A stretch of DNA of 64,000 nucleotides from Rhodocyclaceae bacterium (lineage in GTDB: Bacteria > Pseudomonadota > Gammaproteobacteria > Burkholderiales > Rhodocyclaceae). The position numbers and the translations under genes were made by a program. A model generated the notes under the pieces. That model was given only the letters and a program-made list of their open reading frames with translations, had not been told where the DNA came from and ran no database searches. Positions within the stretch are counted from its first letter, which is position 1; each line of letters opens with the position of its first letter. Of this stretch, positions 8,650-17,214 are shown piece after piece. The DNA lies in contig JAHDYG010000005.1 of the NCBI GenBank assembly GCA_023383815.1, positions 62,001-126,000 of the forward strand. The letters run 5' to 3'.

Positions 8650-9456
8650 TCAACCGAAAACCGTGTGCAGCATCTTCGCACACAACAGCAGCAGCACTCC
8701 GGCAAAGACCCGCTTGAGCGTTGCCACCGGCAGCCGGTGGGCAAGGCGCGCGCCGAGCGGCGCGGTGACCATGCTCACCGCACTGACGAGCACGAGCGCC
8801 GGAAGATAGACGAACCCGAGGCTCAGCGCCGGCATGCCGGCCCCCCCCCAGCCGTTCACAAGGTAACCGACCGTGCCCGCCAGCGCGATCGGCAGGCCGA
8901 TCGCCGCCGAAGTGCCGATCGCGTGCTGGACCCTGACGTTGCACCAGGTCATGAACGGCACCGACAGGGAGCCTCCGCCGATCGCCACCAGCGCCGAAAC
9001 CCCGCCGATACCGGCCCCGACGGCACTCATGCCGATCGCGCCGGGCAGTTCGCGTGACGGTTTCGGCTTGAGGTTCGCCATCATCTGCAGCGATACGTAG
9101 GCCATGAAGCAGGCAAAGAAGATCGCCAGCGGGCCGGATGGGACCCGCGCCGCGACGAAGGTCGCCGCAAACGTGCCGGCCAGGATTCCGGGCGTGATCG
9201 CGCGCACGATGTCCCAGCGCACGGCGCCGTGGGCATGATGCGCGCGCAGGCTCGAAACCGAAGTCAGCACGATCGCGGCCATGGAGGTTCCGAGCGCGAG
9301 ATGGACCGACTTTTCGCCCGGAAAGCCCTGCGCAACGAACAGCGTGGTCAGCATCGGCACCATGATGCCGCCGCCGCCCAGACCAAGCAGTCCCGCAAAA
9401 AAGCCGACAAAGGCACCCAGCAGCGGGTAGCTCAGCCACCACAGGTCGAACGTCAT
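8650..9456 (-). CDS. TSUP family (TauE/SafE) membrane transporter
   Basis: 268 aa from ATG 9456, which overlaps the EVE-protein stop (ATGA). Two repeated TSUP modules are visible: GAFVGFFAGLLGLGGGGIMVPML near the N-terminus and GAGIGGVSALVAIGGGSLSVPFM in the second half, with about eight membrane segments overall. Family members move sulfite, sulfoacetate or other organic anions. The substrate is undetermined. It is translationally coupled to the EVE gene. Confidence 0.88.
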   Translation of the reverse strand: MTFDLWWLSYPLLGAFVGFFAGLLGLGGGGIMVPMLTTLFVAQGFPGEKSVHLALGTSMAAIVLTSVSSLRAHHAHGAVRWDIVRAITPGILAGTFAATFVAARVPSGPLAIFFACFMAYVSLQMMANLKPKPSRELPGAIGMSAVGAGIGGVSALVAIGGGSLSVPFMTWCNVRVQHAIGTSAAIGLPIALAGTVGYLVNGWGGAGMPALSLGFVYLPALVLVSAVSMVTAPLGARLAHRLPVATLKRVFAGVLLLLCAKMLHTVFG

Positions 9457-9923
9457 TGCTTGAGTCCCATGAGTTCCTGCACGATGAATCGCCATTGCGC
9501 GGGCTCGACCGGCGTGATCGAAAGCCGGTTGCCGCGCGCAAGCACCTGCATGTCCGCAAGCTCCGGCGCCGAACGCAGTTCGGCGAGCGGCACGAAACGG
9601 GTCCTGCGCACGAAGCGTACGTCCACATTGAGCCAGCGCGGCGTCTCGGGCCGTGCGCGCGGATCGAAGTAGGGGCTGGACGGATCGAACTGCGTCGCAT
9701 CCGGATACGCCTCGCTCGCCACCCTTGCGATCCCGGCAATGCCCGGTTCGGTGCCGCCCGAATGATAGAAGAAAACGGGATCGCCGACCCGTATCCGGTC
9801 GCGCATGAAATTGCGCGCCTGGTAATTGCGCACGCCGAACCACGGCACGGTCTGGTCAGGCCTTCGCTCCAGATCCTCGATGGAACACTCCTGTGGTTCG
9901 GATTTCATCAGCCAGTAGCGCAT
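9453..9923 (-). CDS. EVE domain-containing protein
   Basis: 156 aa starting MRYWLMKSEPQECSIEDL (ATG 9923). The WLMKSEP start, WFGVRNYQARNFMRD and VFFYHSGGTEPGIAGIARV are the conserved EVE-domain blocks. EVE domains are PUA-like folds thought to bind modified nucleobases. Full-length single-domain protein. It is divergent from the small membrane peptide and kinase operon, with a GTTAC-type palindrome between them, and is coupled to the TSUP gene downstream. Confidence 0.9.
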   Translation of the reverse strand: MRYWLMKSEPQECSIEDLERRPDQTVPWFGVRNYQARNFMRDRIRVGDPVFFYHSGGTEPGIAGIARVASEAYPDATQFDPSSPYFDPRARPETPRWLNVDVRFVRRTRFVPLAELRSAPELADMQVLARGNRLSITPVEPAQWRFIVQELMGLKQ

Positions 9924-9967
9924 CGTGGTCTCCCGCTGTTCAAAACACGCCTTGACGCATCGAGCAT

Positions 9968-9986
9968 GTGTTACAGTCCGTAACAC
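9968..9986. promoter_or_regulatory. GTTAC-N5-GTAAC palindrome upstream of the sensor-kinase operon
   Basis: GTGTTAC-AGTCC-GTAACAC is a perfect inverted repeat with a 5-bp spacer. The same GTTAC-N5-GTAAC core occurs at 14482 and 14499 before the DUF4212/symporter operon, and in degenerate form at 18110/18129. It lies only 28 bp before the ATG of the 53-aa gene, so here it more likely mediates autoregulation than remote sigma-54 activation. Binding by the NtrC-type regulator of this locus is inferred. Confidence 0.6.
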
Positions 9987-10014
9987 CACAGCCCCCCCGG
10001 AAGGAAGGTTGCTC

Positions 10015-10176
10015 ATGGACAAGATCGTGATCCTGTTCCTGTTTGGCATCCTGCTTTTCGCTTCGCCTCTGGTCTACTGGTGGGCATCGCCAGCCTTCCC
10101 ATGGTATGCACCCTACCTGCTGTGGGCGATCCTGATCGGACTCATCGTGCTCGTGCAAAGACACCATGAGCACTGA
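10015..10176 (+). CDS. 53-aa membrane protein at the head of the sensor-kinase operon
   Basis: 53 aa from ATG 10015 with AAGGAAGG just upstream. It has two hydrophobic helices (IVILFLFGILLFASPLVYWW and YLLWAILIGLIVLV) with an aromatic turn (SPAFPWYAPY) and ends in QRHHEH. The stop lies inside the first codons of the sensor kinase (11-nt overlap), so translation is coupled. I infer an accessory subunit of the symporter-like sensor, by analogy with the small DUF485/DUF4212 partners of SSS transporters. No named family was recognised. Confidence 0.6.
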   Translation: MDKIVILFLFGILLFASPLVYWWASPAFPWYAPYLLWAILIGLIVLVQRHHEH

Positions 10177-13129
10177 GATCGGCATCCTGTATGCAGTCGG
10201 CGTGGCCTATCTGGGGCTGCTGTTCTTCATCGCCCATGCAACCGAAAACCGCTGGCTGCCCGACCGGCTGGTACGCCACCCGCTGGTCTATGCGCTCGGA
10301 CTCGGCGTCTATGCGACTTCGTGGAGCTTTTTTGGCAGTGTCGGCTTTGCGCAGACGCAGGGCTACAATTTTCTCACGATCTATCTCGGCGTCACGCTCG
10401 CCTTCATCCTGACACCGCTGCTGCTCGCTCCGCTGCTGCGACTGGTGCGGGACCACCAGCTCACCTCGCTCGCCGACCTCTTCGCGTTCCGTTACCCAAG
10501 CCCATGGACCGGCGCTCTGGTGACGCTCTTCATGCTCTGTGGCGTCTTGCCCTATATCGCGCTGCAGATCAAAGCCGTGACGGAGGCGGTGACCGTGATC
10601 ACTCAGGAGGCGCCGCCACACCTCCTGGCGCTCGCTTTCTGCGGCACACTGGGCCTGTTCGCAATCCTCTTCGGCGCACGCCACATCACCCCGCACGAGA
10701 AGCACGAGGGCCTGGTGGTCGCGATCGCCTTCGAATCGGCGATCAAGCTGCTGGCCCTGATCACCGTCGGCATATTCGCGCTGTTCGGGGTGTTCGGCGG
10801 ACTCGACGGCCTCGATCAATGGCTCGCCCGGCATCCCGAAGCGATCACTGCCCTTTATGCCCCGGTTCGCGACGGGCCGTGGTTCACCTTCATCGTCCTC
10901 GCCTTCGCGGCCGGCTTCCTGCTGCCGCGCCAGTTCCACATGCTGTTCGTCGAGAACATGGACGCGCGCGCGCTGAAGACCGCAGCCTGGGCGTTCCCGC
11001 TCTTCCTGTTGCTGCTCAATGTGCCGATTCCACTGATCCTGTGGGCGGGCTCTGCCGCCGCAGTGAGCACCGCACCCGATTATTTCGTCCTCGGACTGGC
11101 GGTCGAACGGGGGAGCAAGTGGCTCACGCTGATGACCTTCGTCGGCGGGGTGTCGGCGGCCAGCGCGATGATGATCGTGACGACGCTTGCACTGGCGAGC
11201 ATGTGCCTCAATCACCTGATCCTGCCGGCACGCTACCAGCAGCATTCCTTCCCGCGCGAGAACCTCTACGCCTGGCTCCTGTGGGGACGGCGGATGCTGA
11301 TTCTCGTCATCATCGGGCTCGGCTACGGGTTTTACCTGCTGCTGCAGGTCCACCAGGGCCTGGTCCAGATCGGCCTGATCTCGTTCGTGGCCGTTGCCCA
11401 GTTCCTTCCAGGCGTCGCCGGCATCCTGGCCTGGCCGCGCGCAACGCGGATCGGGTTTGTTTCCGGGCTGGCCGGCGGCATCGCCGTCTGGATCTTCGCC
11501 CTCATCCTGCCCTTGCTGCATCGGTCGGGATTGCCCGTCACCGACTTCAGCCTCCAGCAATGGGCCGGCGCCGGCGAGCAGGATCGATGGGCCTTCGCGA
11601 CCTTCTGGTCGCTCACGGTGAACGGGCTCCTGTTCGTCGCCGGATCGTTGCTGAGCCGCCCGACCCCGGCCGAGGCCCAGGCGAACCTGGCGATCGCGCG
11701 CCGCGACGCGGTCGACATTCCGCCGCGCATGCTCGAGGCACGGTCGGTGGAGGAGTTCATGGAGCGCCTGTCCCAGGCTGTCGGCCCGCAAACGGCAGCG
11801 CTCGAGCTCGGCCGGGCCCTCGACGACCTCGACATGCGGCACGACGAGACACGCCCGGCCGACCTGGGCCGCCTGCGCGAGCGCCTGGAGCGCAACCTGT
11901 CCGGCCTCATCGGCCCGCTGCTTTCGCGCATGATCGTCGACAACCGGCTTCAGGTCGCCCCGCACGCCCGCCTCGCACTGGCCGACAGCCTGCGCTTCGT
12001 CGAAGCGCAGCTCGAACGCTCGCACGGCCGCCTCGAAGGGCTCGCCGCCGAACTCGACACCTTGCGTCGCTATCACCGCAAGGTGCTGCATGAACTGCCG
12101 CTCGGAGTGTGTTCGCTGTCACCCGACGCCGTCGTGCTGTTCTGGAACAGTGCAATGGCCGGCATTTCGGGAATGCCCAGCCATGAAGCGGTGGGCCGCA
12201 GCCTGAACGAGCTCGCCCCCCCCTGGAAGGGGATTCTGCGCGCCTTCGTCGACGGCGACGAACGTCATCTGTACAAGCTCCAGTGCCTCGTCAAGGGCCG
12301 CAACCGATGGATCAACCTGCACAAGGCAACCATCGAGAACAGCACCGGAGATTCCCCGCCGGCTTCGGCTGAAGCCGCCGGCACCGTCATTCTGGTCGAG
12401 GACCTGACCGAACTGCACATGCTCGAAAGCGAGGTTGCTCATAACGATCGTCTGGCCTCGATCGGCCGGCTCGCGGCAGGCGTCGCGCACGAGATCGGCA
12501 ATCCGCTGACGGGCATCGCCTCGCTGGCCCAGAACCTTCACTTCGAGACCGACCCGAAGGAGCAGGAACTGGCGATCGCACAGATCCTGAAGCAGACCAA
12601 ACGCATCAGCAACATCGTCCAGTCGCTGATCACCTTCAGCCACGCCGGCGAGACCCAGCAAGCCCGGCGCGAGGCGGTTGCGCTGCACGAATGCGTGCAC
12701 GAGGCGATCCACCTCGTCCGGCTGGCCGACTCCGCGCGCCAGGTCCTGTGCGTCAATGCCGTGCCCGAGCATCTCATGGTCAGCGGCAACGCCCAGCGCC
12801 TGCTGCAGGTCTTCGTGAATCTCCTGAGCAACGCGACCCAGGCCTCGGAGGCCGGCAGCCGCGTCATCGTGCACGGGCGCGGCGACGACACGCTCATCGA
12901 GATCGTGGTCGAGGACGAGGGCAGTGGAATCGCCGAATCGAACCTCGACCGCATCTTCGAGCCATTTTTCACGACCAAGCCGGCCGGTGAGGGCACCGGG
13001 CTCGGGCTGTCGGTCGTCTACAGCATCATCGAGGATCACGGCGGGGTGGTCCAGGCCGAGAACCGGGAGCCACGCGGCACCCGCTTCACGATCCGGCTGC
13101 CCGCCCTTCAGGAGGAAAGCACTGCATGA
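10166..13129 (+). CDS. sensor histidine kinase with N-terminal Na+/solute symporter domain
   Basis: 987 aa. Roughly residues 1-480 are a polytopic SLC5/PutP-like domain (GVYATSWSFFGSVGFAQ, KAVTEAV, LPRQFHMLFVENMD). About residues 610-760 hold a coiled coil and a PAS domain (LPLGVCSLSPDAVVLFWN). The kinase core follows: H-box GVAHEIGNPLTG with His near residue 775, N-box NLLSNATQA, G1 DEGSGI and G2 GTGLGLSVVY. This is the MxtR/CrbS architecture, in which a transporter-like module senses a nutrient. It is coupled to the 53-aa peptide and overlaps the regulator by 4 nt. The ligand is probably the substrate of the nearby symporter. Confidence 0.92.
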   Translation: MSTEIGILYAVGVAYLGLLFFIAHATENRWLPDRLVRHPLVYALGLGVYATSWSFFGSVGFAQTQGYNFLTIYLGVTLAFILTPLLLAPLLRLVRDHQLTSLADLFAFRYPSPWTGALVTLFMLCGVLPYIALQIKAVTEAVTVITQEAPPHLLALAFCGTLGLFAILFGARHITPHEKHEGLVVAIAFESAIKLLALITVGIFALFGVFGGLDGLDQWLARHPEAITALYAPVRDGPWFTFIVLAFAAGFLLPRQFHMLFVENMDARALKTAAWAFPLFLLLLNVPIPLILWAGSAAAVSTAPDYFVLGLAVERGSKWLTLMTFVGGVSAASAMMIVTTLALASMCLNHLILPARYQQHSFPRENLYAWLLWGRRMLILVIIGLGYGFYLLLQVHQGLVQIGLISFVAVAQFLPGVAGILAWPRATRIGFVSGLAGGIAVWIFALILPLLHRSGLPVTDFSLQQWAGAGEQDRWAFATFWSLTVNGLLFVAGSLLSRPTPAEAQANLAIARRDAVDIPPRMLEARSVEEFMERLSQAVGPQTAALELGRALDDLDMRHDETRPADLGRLRERLERNLSGLIGPLLSRMIVDNRLQVAPHARLALADSLRFVEAQLERSHGRLEGLAAELDTLRRYHRKVLHELPLGVCSLSPDAVVLFWNSAMAGISGMPSHEAVGRSLNELAPPWKGILRAFVDGDERHLYKLQCLVKGRNRWINLHKATIENSTGDSPPASAEAAGTVILVEDLTELHMLESEVAHNDRLASIGRLAAGVAHEIGNPLTGIASLAQNLHFETDPKEQELAIAQILKQTKRISNIVQSLITFSHAGETQQARREAVALHECVHEAIHLVRLADSARQVLCVNAVPEHLMVSGNAQRLLQVFVNLLSNATQASEAGSRVIVHGRGDDTLIEIVVEDEGSGIAESNLDRIFEPFFTTKPAGEGTGLGLSVVYSIIEDHGGVVQAENREPRGTRFTIRLPALQEESTA

Positions 13130-14472
13130 ACCGCATACTCATCGTCGACGACGAGGACGTCATCCGGCGTGCCCTGCGTCGCCTGCTCGAGCGCGAAGGC
13201 TACCGCGTGGCCGAAGCCACGAGCCTCGCCGAGGCACGCCAGTCGTGCGCCAGCCAGCAGTCGGATCTGGCAATCTGCGACCTGCGCCTGCCCGATGGCG
13301 AAGGCATCCAGCTCGCCGCGGCATGCCCGGATACGCCGGTGCTGATCATGACGAGCTTCGCGAGCGTCAATTCCGCGGTCGAGGCAATGAAGGCCGGTGC
13401 GGTCGACTACATCGCCAAGCCCTTCGACCACGAGGAGATGCTGCTGACGATTGCGCGCATCCTCAAGCAGCGCCGGCTCGAACGCGAGAACCAGCACCTG
13501 AGGAGGGATCTCGCACGCGTGTATCCGATCGACGGCATGGTCGGACGCTCGGCCGGAATGAACCAGGTGTGCGAAACGGTCAAGAAGGTCGCCCCGACGG
13601 ACACGACCGTCCTGATCCGGGGCGAGTCGGGCACCGGCAAGGAGCTCGTCGCACGCGCGATTCACGCCAAGAGCCCGCGTGCCGGCGTTCCGCTGGTCAC
13701 CGTCAATTGTGCGAGCATTCCGGAAGGACTGATCGAATCGGAACTGTTCGGCCATGAGAAGGGCGCGTTCACCGGCGCCACGACCGGGCACCGGGGGCTG
13801 GTCGAAGCCGCCGACGGCGGAACGCTCTTTCTCGATGAAATCGGCGAGCTCACGCCCGCCGCACAGTCCCGCCTGCTGCGTGTGCTCCAGGATGGCGAAA
13901 TCCGGCGGGTCGGCGCGACGACGAGCCGCACGGTCGACGTGCGCCTCGTCGCCGCCACCCACCGCGACCTCGAACAGATGGTGCGCGACGGCGACTTCCG
14001 TGAGGATCTCTACTACCGGCTGGAAGTCATGGAGATTCATCTGCCGCCGCTGCGCGAGCGCGGCGAGGACATCCCGCTACTCGCCGAGCATCTGCTCGAC
14101 GAAGCCTGCACCCGCATGAAACGTCCACGCCTGGCCTTCTCCGCAGCGGCAACGCAGGCCCTGCTGCGCCACCGCTGGCCCGGCAACGTGCGGGAACTGA
14201 AGAACGCGATCGAGCGCGCGGTGATCCTGGCCGACGAGTGCATCACCCCGGAACTGCTGGCGCTGCATACGCCGCGCGAAGCCGCACCGGAGCGACGCGG
14301 GATGAGCATGGACGACTACTTCCGCCGCTTCGTGATCGAGCACCAGGACACGCTCACCGAAACCGAGATTGCGCGCCGCCTCGGCATCAGCCGCAAGGCA
14401 TTGTGGGAGCGGCGTTCGCGCATGGGGCTGCCGCGACCGCGCGCCCAGGGTGCACGCGCGCCCGTCGAGTAA
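13126..14472 (+). CDS. sigma-54-dependent response regulator (NtrC family)
   Basis: 448 aa with three domains. The receiver is at residues 1-115 (IVDDEDV; phosphoacceptor Asp52 in ICDLRLPDG; TSFAS; Lys in IAKPFD). An AAA+ domain spans about 137-365 with Walker A GESGTGKE, the sigma-54-contacting GAFTGA loop and Walker B GGTLFLDE. A Fis-type HTH (TETEIARRLGISRKALWERRSRMGL) ends the protein. It is coupled to the symporter-type kinase. Two GTTAC-N5-GTAAC sites and a sigma-54 promoter follow within 115 bp, so the neighbouring transporter operon is the obvious target. Confidence 0.95.
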   Translation: MNRILIVDDEDVIRRALRRLLEREGYRVAEATSLAEARQSCASQQSDLAICDLRLPDGEGIQLAAACPDTPVLIMTSFASVNSAVEAMKAGAVDYIAKPFDHEEMLLTIARILKQRRLERENQHLRRDLARVYPIDGMVGRSAGMNQVCETVKKVAPTDTTVLIRGESGTGKELVARAIHAKSPRAGVPLVTVNCASIPEGLIESELFGHEKGAFTGATTGHRGLVEAADGGTLFLDEIGELTPAAQSRLLRVLQDGEIRRVGATTSRTVDVRLVAATHRDLEQMVRDGDFREDLYYRLEVMEIHLPPLRERGEDIPLLAEHLLDEACTRMKRPRLAFSAAATQALLRHRWPGNVRELKNAIERAVILADECITPELLALHTPREAAPERRGMSMDDYFRRFVIEHQDTLTETEIARRLGISRKALWERRSRMGLPRPRAQGARAPVE

Positions 14473-14481
14473 CCCGGAAAG

Positions 14482-14513
14482 CGTTACCCACGGTAACAGG
14501 CGTTACCTTGGGT
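14482..14513. promoter_or_regulatory. tandem GTTAC-N5-GTAAC enhancer sites
   Basis: Two perfect GTTAC-N5-GTAAC repeats lie in tandem: GTTAC-CCACG-GTAAC at 14482-14496 and GTTAC-CTTGG-GTAAC at 14499-14513 (starts 17 bp apart). They sit about 55-85 bp upstream of the sigma-54 promoter at 14569, a normal distance for an NtrC-type enhancer. The same core occurs at 9970 and 18110-18143. Confidence 0.7.
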
Positions 14514-14568
14514 AACGCACGCTCGTCCGCCACTCCCCTCCGTCCCGGTCGCGACGGGCGCGTGCAAA

Positions 14569-14584
14569 TGGCACATCGCTTGCT
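14569..14584 (+). promoter_or_regulatory. sigma-54 promoter of the DUF4212/symporter operon
   Basis: TGGCAC-ATCGC-TTGCT matches the -24/-12 consensus with the obligatory 10-bp spacing between GG and GC. The predicted transcription start, about 12 bp beyond the GC, is near 14595. This excludes the track's ATG at 14585 and supports the GTG at 14639 for the next gene. Confidence 0.85.
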
Positions 14585-14638
14585 ATGTACGAAATGCGCC
14601 GCACCACAAGAGCGTTCCATACCAAAGGAGGAGCTTCC

Positions 14639-14905
14639 GTGACTCAACTGACACAAGAGCAGCGCGCGTTGCACTGGCAACGCACGCGAACCTTGATGAT
14701 CGTGCATCTGACGATCTGGTTCATCTTTTCATACGTCGTGCATTGGTTTGCCGTTGAACTGAACGCCATCAAGTTCTTCGGCTGGCCGCTCGGCTACTAC
14801 ATGTCCGCACAGGGCTCGCTGGTCGTGTTCGTGGTCCAGCTCTTCATGTTCAGCAAACAACAGCACGCCATCGACGTCGAGTTCGGCGTGGCTGAAGAAG
14901 AATAG
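14639..14905 (+). CDS. DUF4212 small subunit of the sodium/solute symporter
   Basis: 88 aa starting at GTG 14639, chosen because AAAGGAGG precedes it and the sigma-54 start site lies downstream of the earlier ATG. The sequence has two membrane helices (TLMIVHLTIWFIFSYVVHWFAVEL and YMSAQGSLVVFVVQLFMFSKQQ) and the DUF4212 motif FGWPLGYYMSAQG. DUF4212 proteins are obligate neighbours of VC_2705-type SSS symporters and probably form a complex with them. The symporter gene starts 12 bp later. Confidence 0.9.
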   Translation: MTQLTQEQRALHWQRTRTLMIVHLTIWFIFSYVVHWFAVELNAIKFFGWPLGYYMSAQGSLVVFVVQLFMFSKQQHAIDVEFGVAEEE

Positions 14906-14917
14906 GGAGGACACGAC

Positions 14918-16759
14918 ATGGGCATGCAATGGGAAGGGAAATCCTTCATCGACAATCTGCCGAAGATCTATGGCGTGTACACCGGGGGCTTTCTCGCGTT
15001 CTTCGCGCTGATGGCGATCCTGGAACAGATGGGCGTGGGCGCCGACATGATCGGCATCCTGTTCGTGGGCTTCACGATCGTGATCTACGCCTTCATCGGT
15101 GTGCTGTCACGAACGATGGCGGTGGATGCCTACTACGTCGCGGGGCGCAGCGTACCACCCGTGTTCAACGGCATGGCAACGGCGGCCGACTGGATGTCCG
15201 GTGCCTCCTTCGTGGCGATGGCGGGCGGCATCTTCATGGCCGGCCACGGCTACATGGCCTTCATCGTCGGCTGGACGGGCGGCTACATCCTCGTGGCGAC
15301 CCTGATGGCGCCGTATCTGCGCAAGTTCGGCTGCTACACCGTGCCCGACTTCGTCGGCACGCGCTATGGCGGCAAGCTGGCGCGCTTCTGCGCAATCGTG
15401 GTACTGATCGTCGCTTCGTTCACGTACGTGACCGCGCAGATCACCGCGACCGGCACGATTGCCGCCCGCGCACTGCAGATTCCGTTCGAGGCCGGCGTCT
15501 GGTTCGGTCTCGCCGGCATCCTCGTCTGCTCGATGCTCGGCGGCATGCGCGCAGTGACCTGGACCCAGGTCGCGCAGTACATCGTGCTGATCGTCGCCTA
15601 CCTGATCCCGATCTTCTGGATGTCGATCGCGCAGGGCTTCGGGCCCTTCCCGCAGCTCGCCTACGGCGGCGCTGTCGAGCGCATCATGGAACTCGAACCG
15701 GTGATCGGCGTCGGCACGAAGGCCGTCGAGGCGGTTCCCGGCCTCGGAGTGCTGACCACCCTGCACGCCACGCCGAAGGAAGGCGCGATCGCCGCATGGC
15801 AGTTCGTGACGCTGGTCGCGTGCATGATGATCGGAACCGCCTCGCTGCCGCACATCCTGATGCGCTACTTCACGACGCCGTCGGTGCGGGATGCACGCAC
15901 GTCGGTCGCCTGGTCGCTGTTCTTCATCTTCCTGCTGTACTTCTCGGCCCCGGCGCTGGCGACGTTCAGCAAGCTGCAGATGATCGACCCGACGCTGCCG
16001 ACCGCGATCATCGGCAAGTCGATCGACGAGGTCATGGCGCTCAACTGGATCCAGAAATGGGGCGCGATCGGGCTGCTGGCCGTGAAGGACGGCAACGCAG
16101 ACGGCATCCTGCAGATCAACGAGTTCTTCCTCAACCCGGACATCATCGTACTCGCAACGCCTGAAATGGCCGGCCTGCCGTACGTGATCTCGGGCCTCGT
16201 CGCTGCCGGCGGCATGGCCGCCGCGATGTCCACGGCGGACGGACTGCTGCTCGCGATGGCCAACGCCCTGTCGCACGATCTGTACTACAAGATCATCGAC
16301 CCGAAGGCGGAAACCAAGAAGCGCCTGCTCACCGCCCGCATCCTGCTGGTCGTGATCGGTGCGGCCGGCGCGCTGGTGGCGAGCATGAAGCTCACCGGCA
16401 TTCTCGGTGCGGTGGCCTGGGCCTTCTGCTTTGCGATGTCCGGGCTTTTCTTCCCGCTCGTGCTCGGGGTGTGGTGGAAGCGCGCAAACCGCCCCGGTGC
16501 GATCGCCGGGATGGTCGGCGGGCTCGGCGTGGGCTGGTGGTATCTGCTGGCCGTGCGCAACCCGAAGGAGTGGTACGGTCTTGCCGAACCGTGGCTGGGC
16601 CTGAACGACCTGCGCTTCGGCATCGTCGGCATCGTCGCGAGCCTCGTGTGCATGGTCGTGGTAACCTTGCTCACGGCCGCGCCGGACGAGGAAACCCAGC
16701 GCATGGTGGACGAGGTCCGCATCCCGCGGGGTGACACGATCATCGGCGCAAAGGCCTGA
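14918..16759 (+). CDS. sodium:solute symporter (VC_2705 subfamily, ActP-like)
   Basis: 613 aa with about 13-14 membrane segments, starting MGMQWEGKSFIDNLPKIYG after GGGAGGA. SSS-family features include YYVAGRSVPPVFNGMATAADWMSGASF, TVPDFVGTRYGG and AAAMSTADGLLLAMANALSHDLY. VC_2705-type symporters take up acetate or other short monocarboxylates. The paralogous domain in the kinase at 10166 suggests both recognise the same type of solute. Co-transcribed with DUF4212 from the sigma-54 promoter and ended by the hairpin at 16801. Confidence 0.92.
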   Translation: MGMQWEGKSFIDNLPKIYGVYTGGFLAFFALMAILEQMGVGADMIGILFVGFTIVIYAFIGVLSRTMAVDAYYVAGRSVPPVFNGMATAADWMSGASFVAMAGGIFMAGHGYMAFIVGWTGGYILVATLMAPYLRKFGCYTVPDFVGTRYGGKLARFCAIVVLIVASFTYVTAQITATGTIAARALQIPFEAGVWFGLAGILVCSMLGGMRAVTWTQVAQYIVLIVAYLIPIFWMSIAQGFGPFPQLAYGGAVERIMELEPVIGVGTKAVEAVPGLGVLTTLHATPKEGAIAAWQFVTLVACMMIGTASLPHILMRYFTTPSVRDARTSVAWSLFFIFLLYFSAPALATFSKLQMIDPTLPTAIIGKSIDEVMALNWIQKWGAIGLLAVKDGNADGILQINEFFLNPDIIVLATPEMAGLPYVISGLVAAGGMAAAMSTADGLLLAMANALSHDLYYKIIDPKAETKKRLLTARILLVVIGAAGALVASMKLTGILGAVAWAFCFAMSGLFFPLVLGVWWKRANRPGAIAGMVGGLGVGWWYLLAVRNPKEWYGLAEPWLGLNDLRFGIVGIVASLVCMVVVTLLTAAPDEETQRMVDEVRIPRGDTIIGAKA

Positions 16760-16800
16760 TCCCGGAGAGCAGACGATTCGTCACACGTTCACGTGACAGG

Positions 16801-16836
16801 ACCGGGGCGGAAGGATTCGCCCCGGTTTTCTTTTTA
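16801..16836 (+). terminator. rho-independent terminator after the symporter gene
   Basis: ACCGGGGCG-GAAGGATT-CGCCCCGGT is a perfect 9-bp stem with an 8-base loop followed by TTTCTTTTT. It lies about 40 bp after the symporter stop. Confidence 0.9.
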
Positions 16837-16854
16837 TGGAGCAAGACGAGCGAG

Positions 16855-17214
16855 ATGATGATCGAAGGCATCCCCGGCTGGGCCATCGCGATCGACTACC
16901 TGCTGGGCATGATCATGTGGACCCTGATCGGTCGCTTCGGCATGCGGCTGTTCCTGCCCGAAGAAAGCAAGTTCTTCTTCAGCCGCATCTTCATCCGGCT
17001 GACCAATCCACTGCTGAAGCTGTTCGCACCGATCACGCCCGGATTCCTCGTACCGGCGCTGATCCCGCTGTACGTGGCGTGGTTCTTCTACATGGTCCGC
17101 TTCTACCTGATGCCCTGGGCTCTGGGCTACTCGGTCATGGGCATGCTGTCCTTTCCGCTCGAAGGCGAGATCGCCCGCGGCATCTATCACCTGGGAAAGA
17201 TGATCGTCAATTGA
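16855..17214 (+). CDS. hypothetical four-helix membrane protein
   Basis: 119 aa from ATG 16855 (tandem ATGATG, weak RBS). About three to four hydrophobic segments are visible (WAIAIDYLLGMIMWTLIGRF, FLVPALIPLYVAWFFYMVRFYL, LGYSVMGMLSF), with a cytosolic amphipathic stretch (ESKFFFSRIFIRLTNPLLKLF) that resembles YggT-like proteins. No family is assigned with certainty. It lies after the symporter terminator, and its end overlaps the convergent 17207-17926 gene by 8 bp. Confidence 0.65.
   Translation: MMIEGIPGWAIAIDYLLGMIMWTLIGRFGMRLFLPEESKFFFSRIFIRLTNPLLKLFAPITPGFLVPALIPLYVAWFFYMVRFYLMPWALGYSVMGMLSFPLEGEIARGIYHLGKMIVN

Noticed and set aside
9999-10012. GG-N10-GC as a sigma-54 promoter before the 53-aa gene
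   Set aside because: It overlaps the ribosome-binding site and lies three bases from the ATG, and lacks the TGGCAC/TTGC context.
10142-12091. 649-aa minus-strand ORF
   Set aside because: Antisense to the sensor kinase, which has intact domains; no recognisable motif.
14585-14638. Upstream ATG start for the DUF4212 gene
   Set aside because: It lies at the edge of the sigma-54 -12 element, upstream of the predicted transcript start; GTG 14639 has AAAGGAGG.
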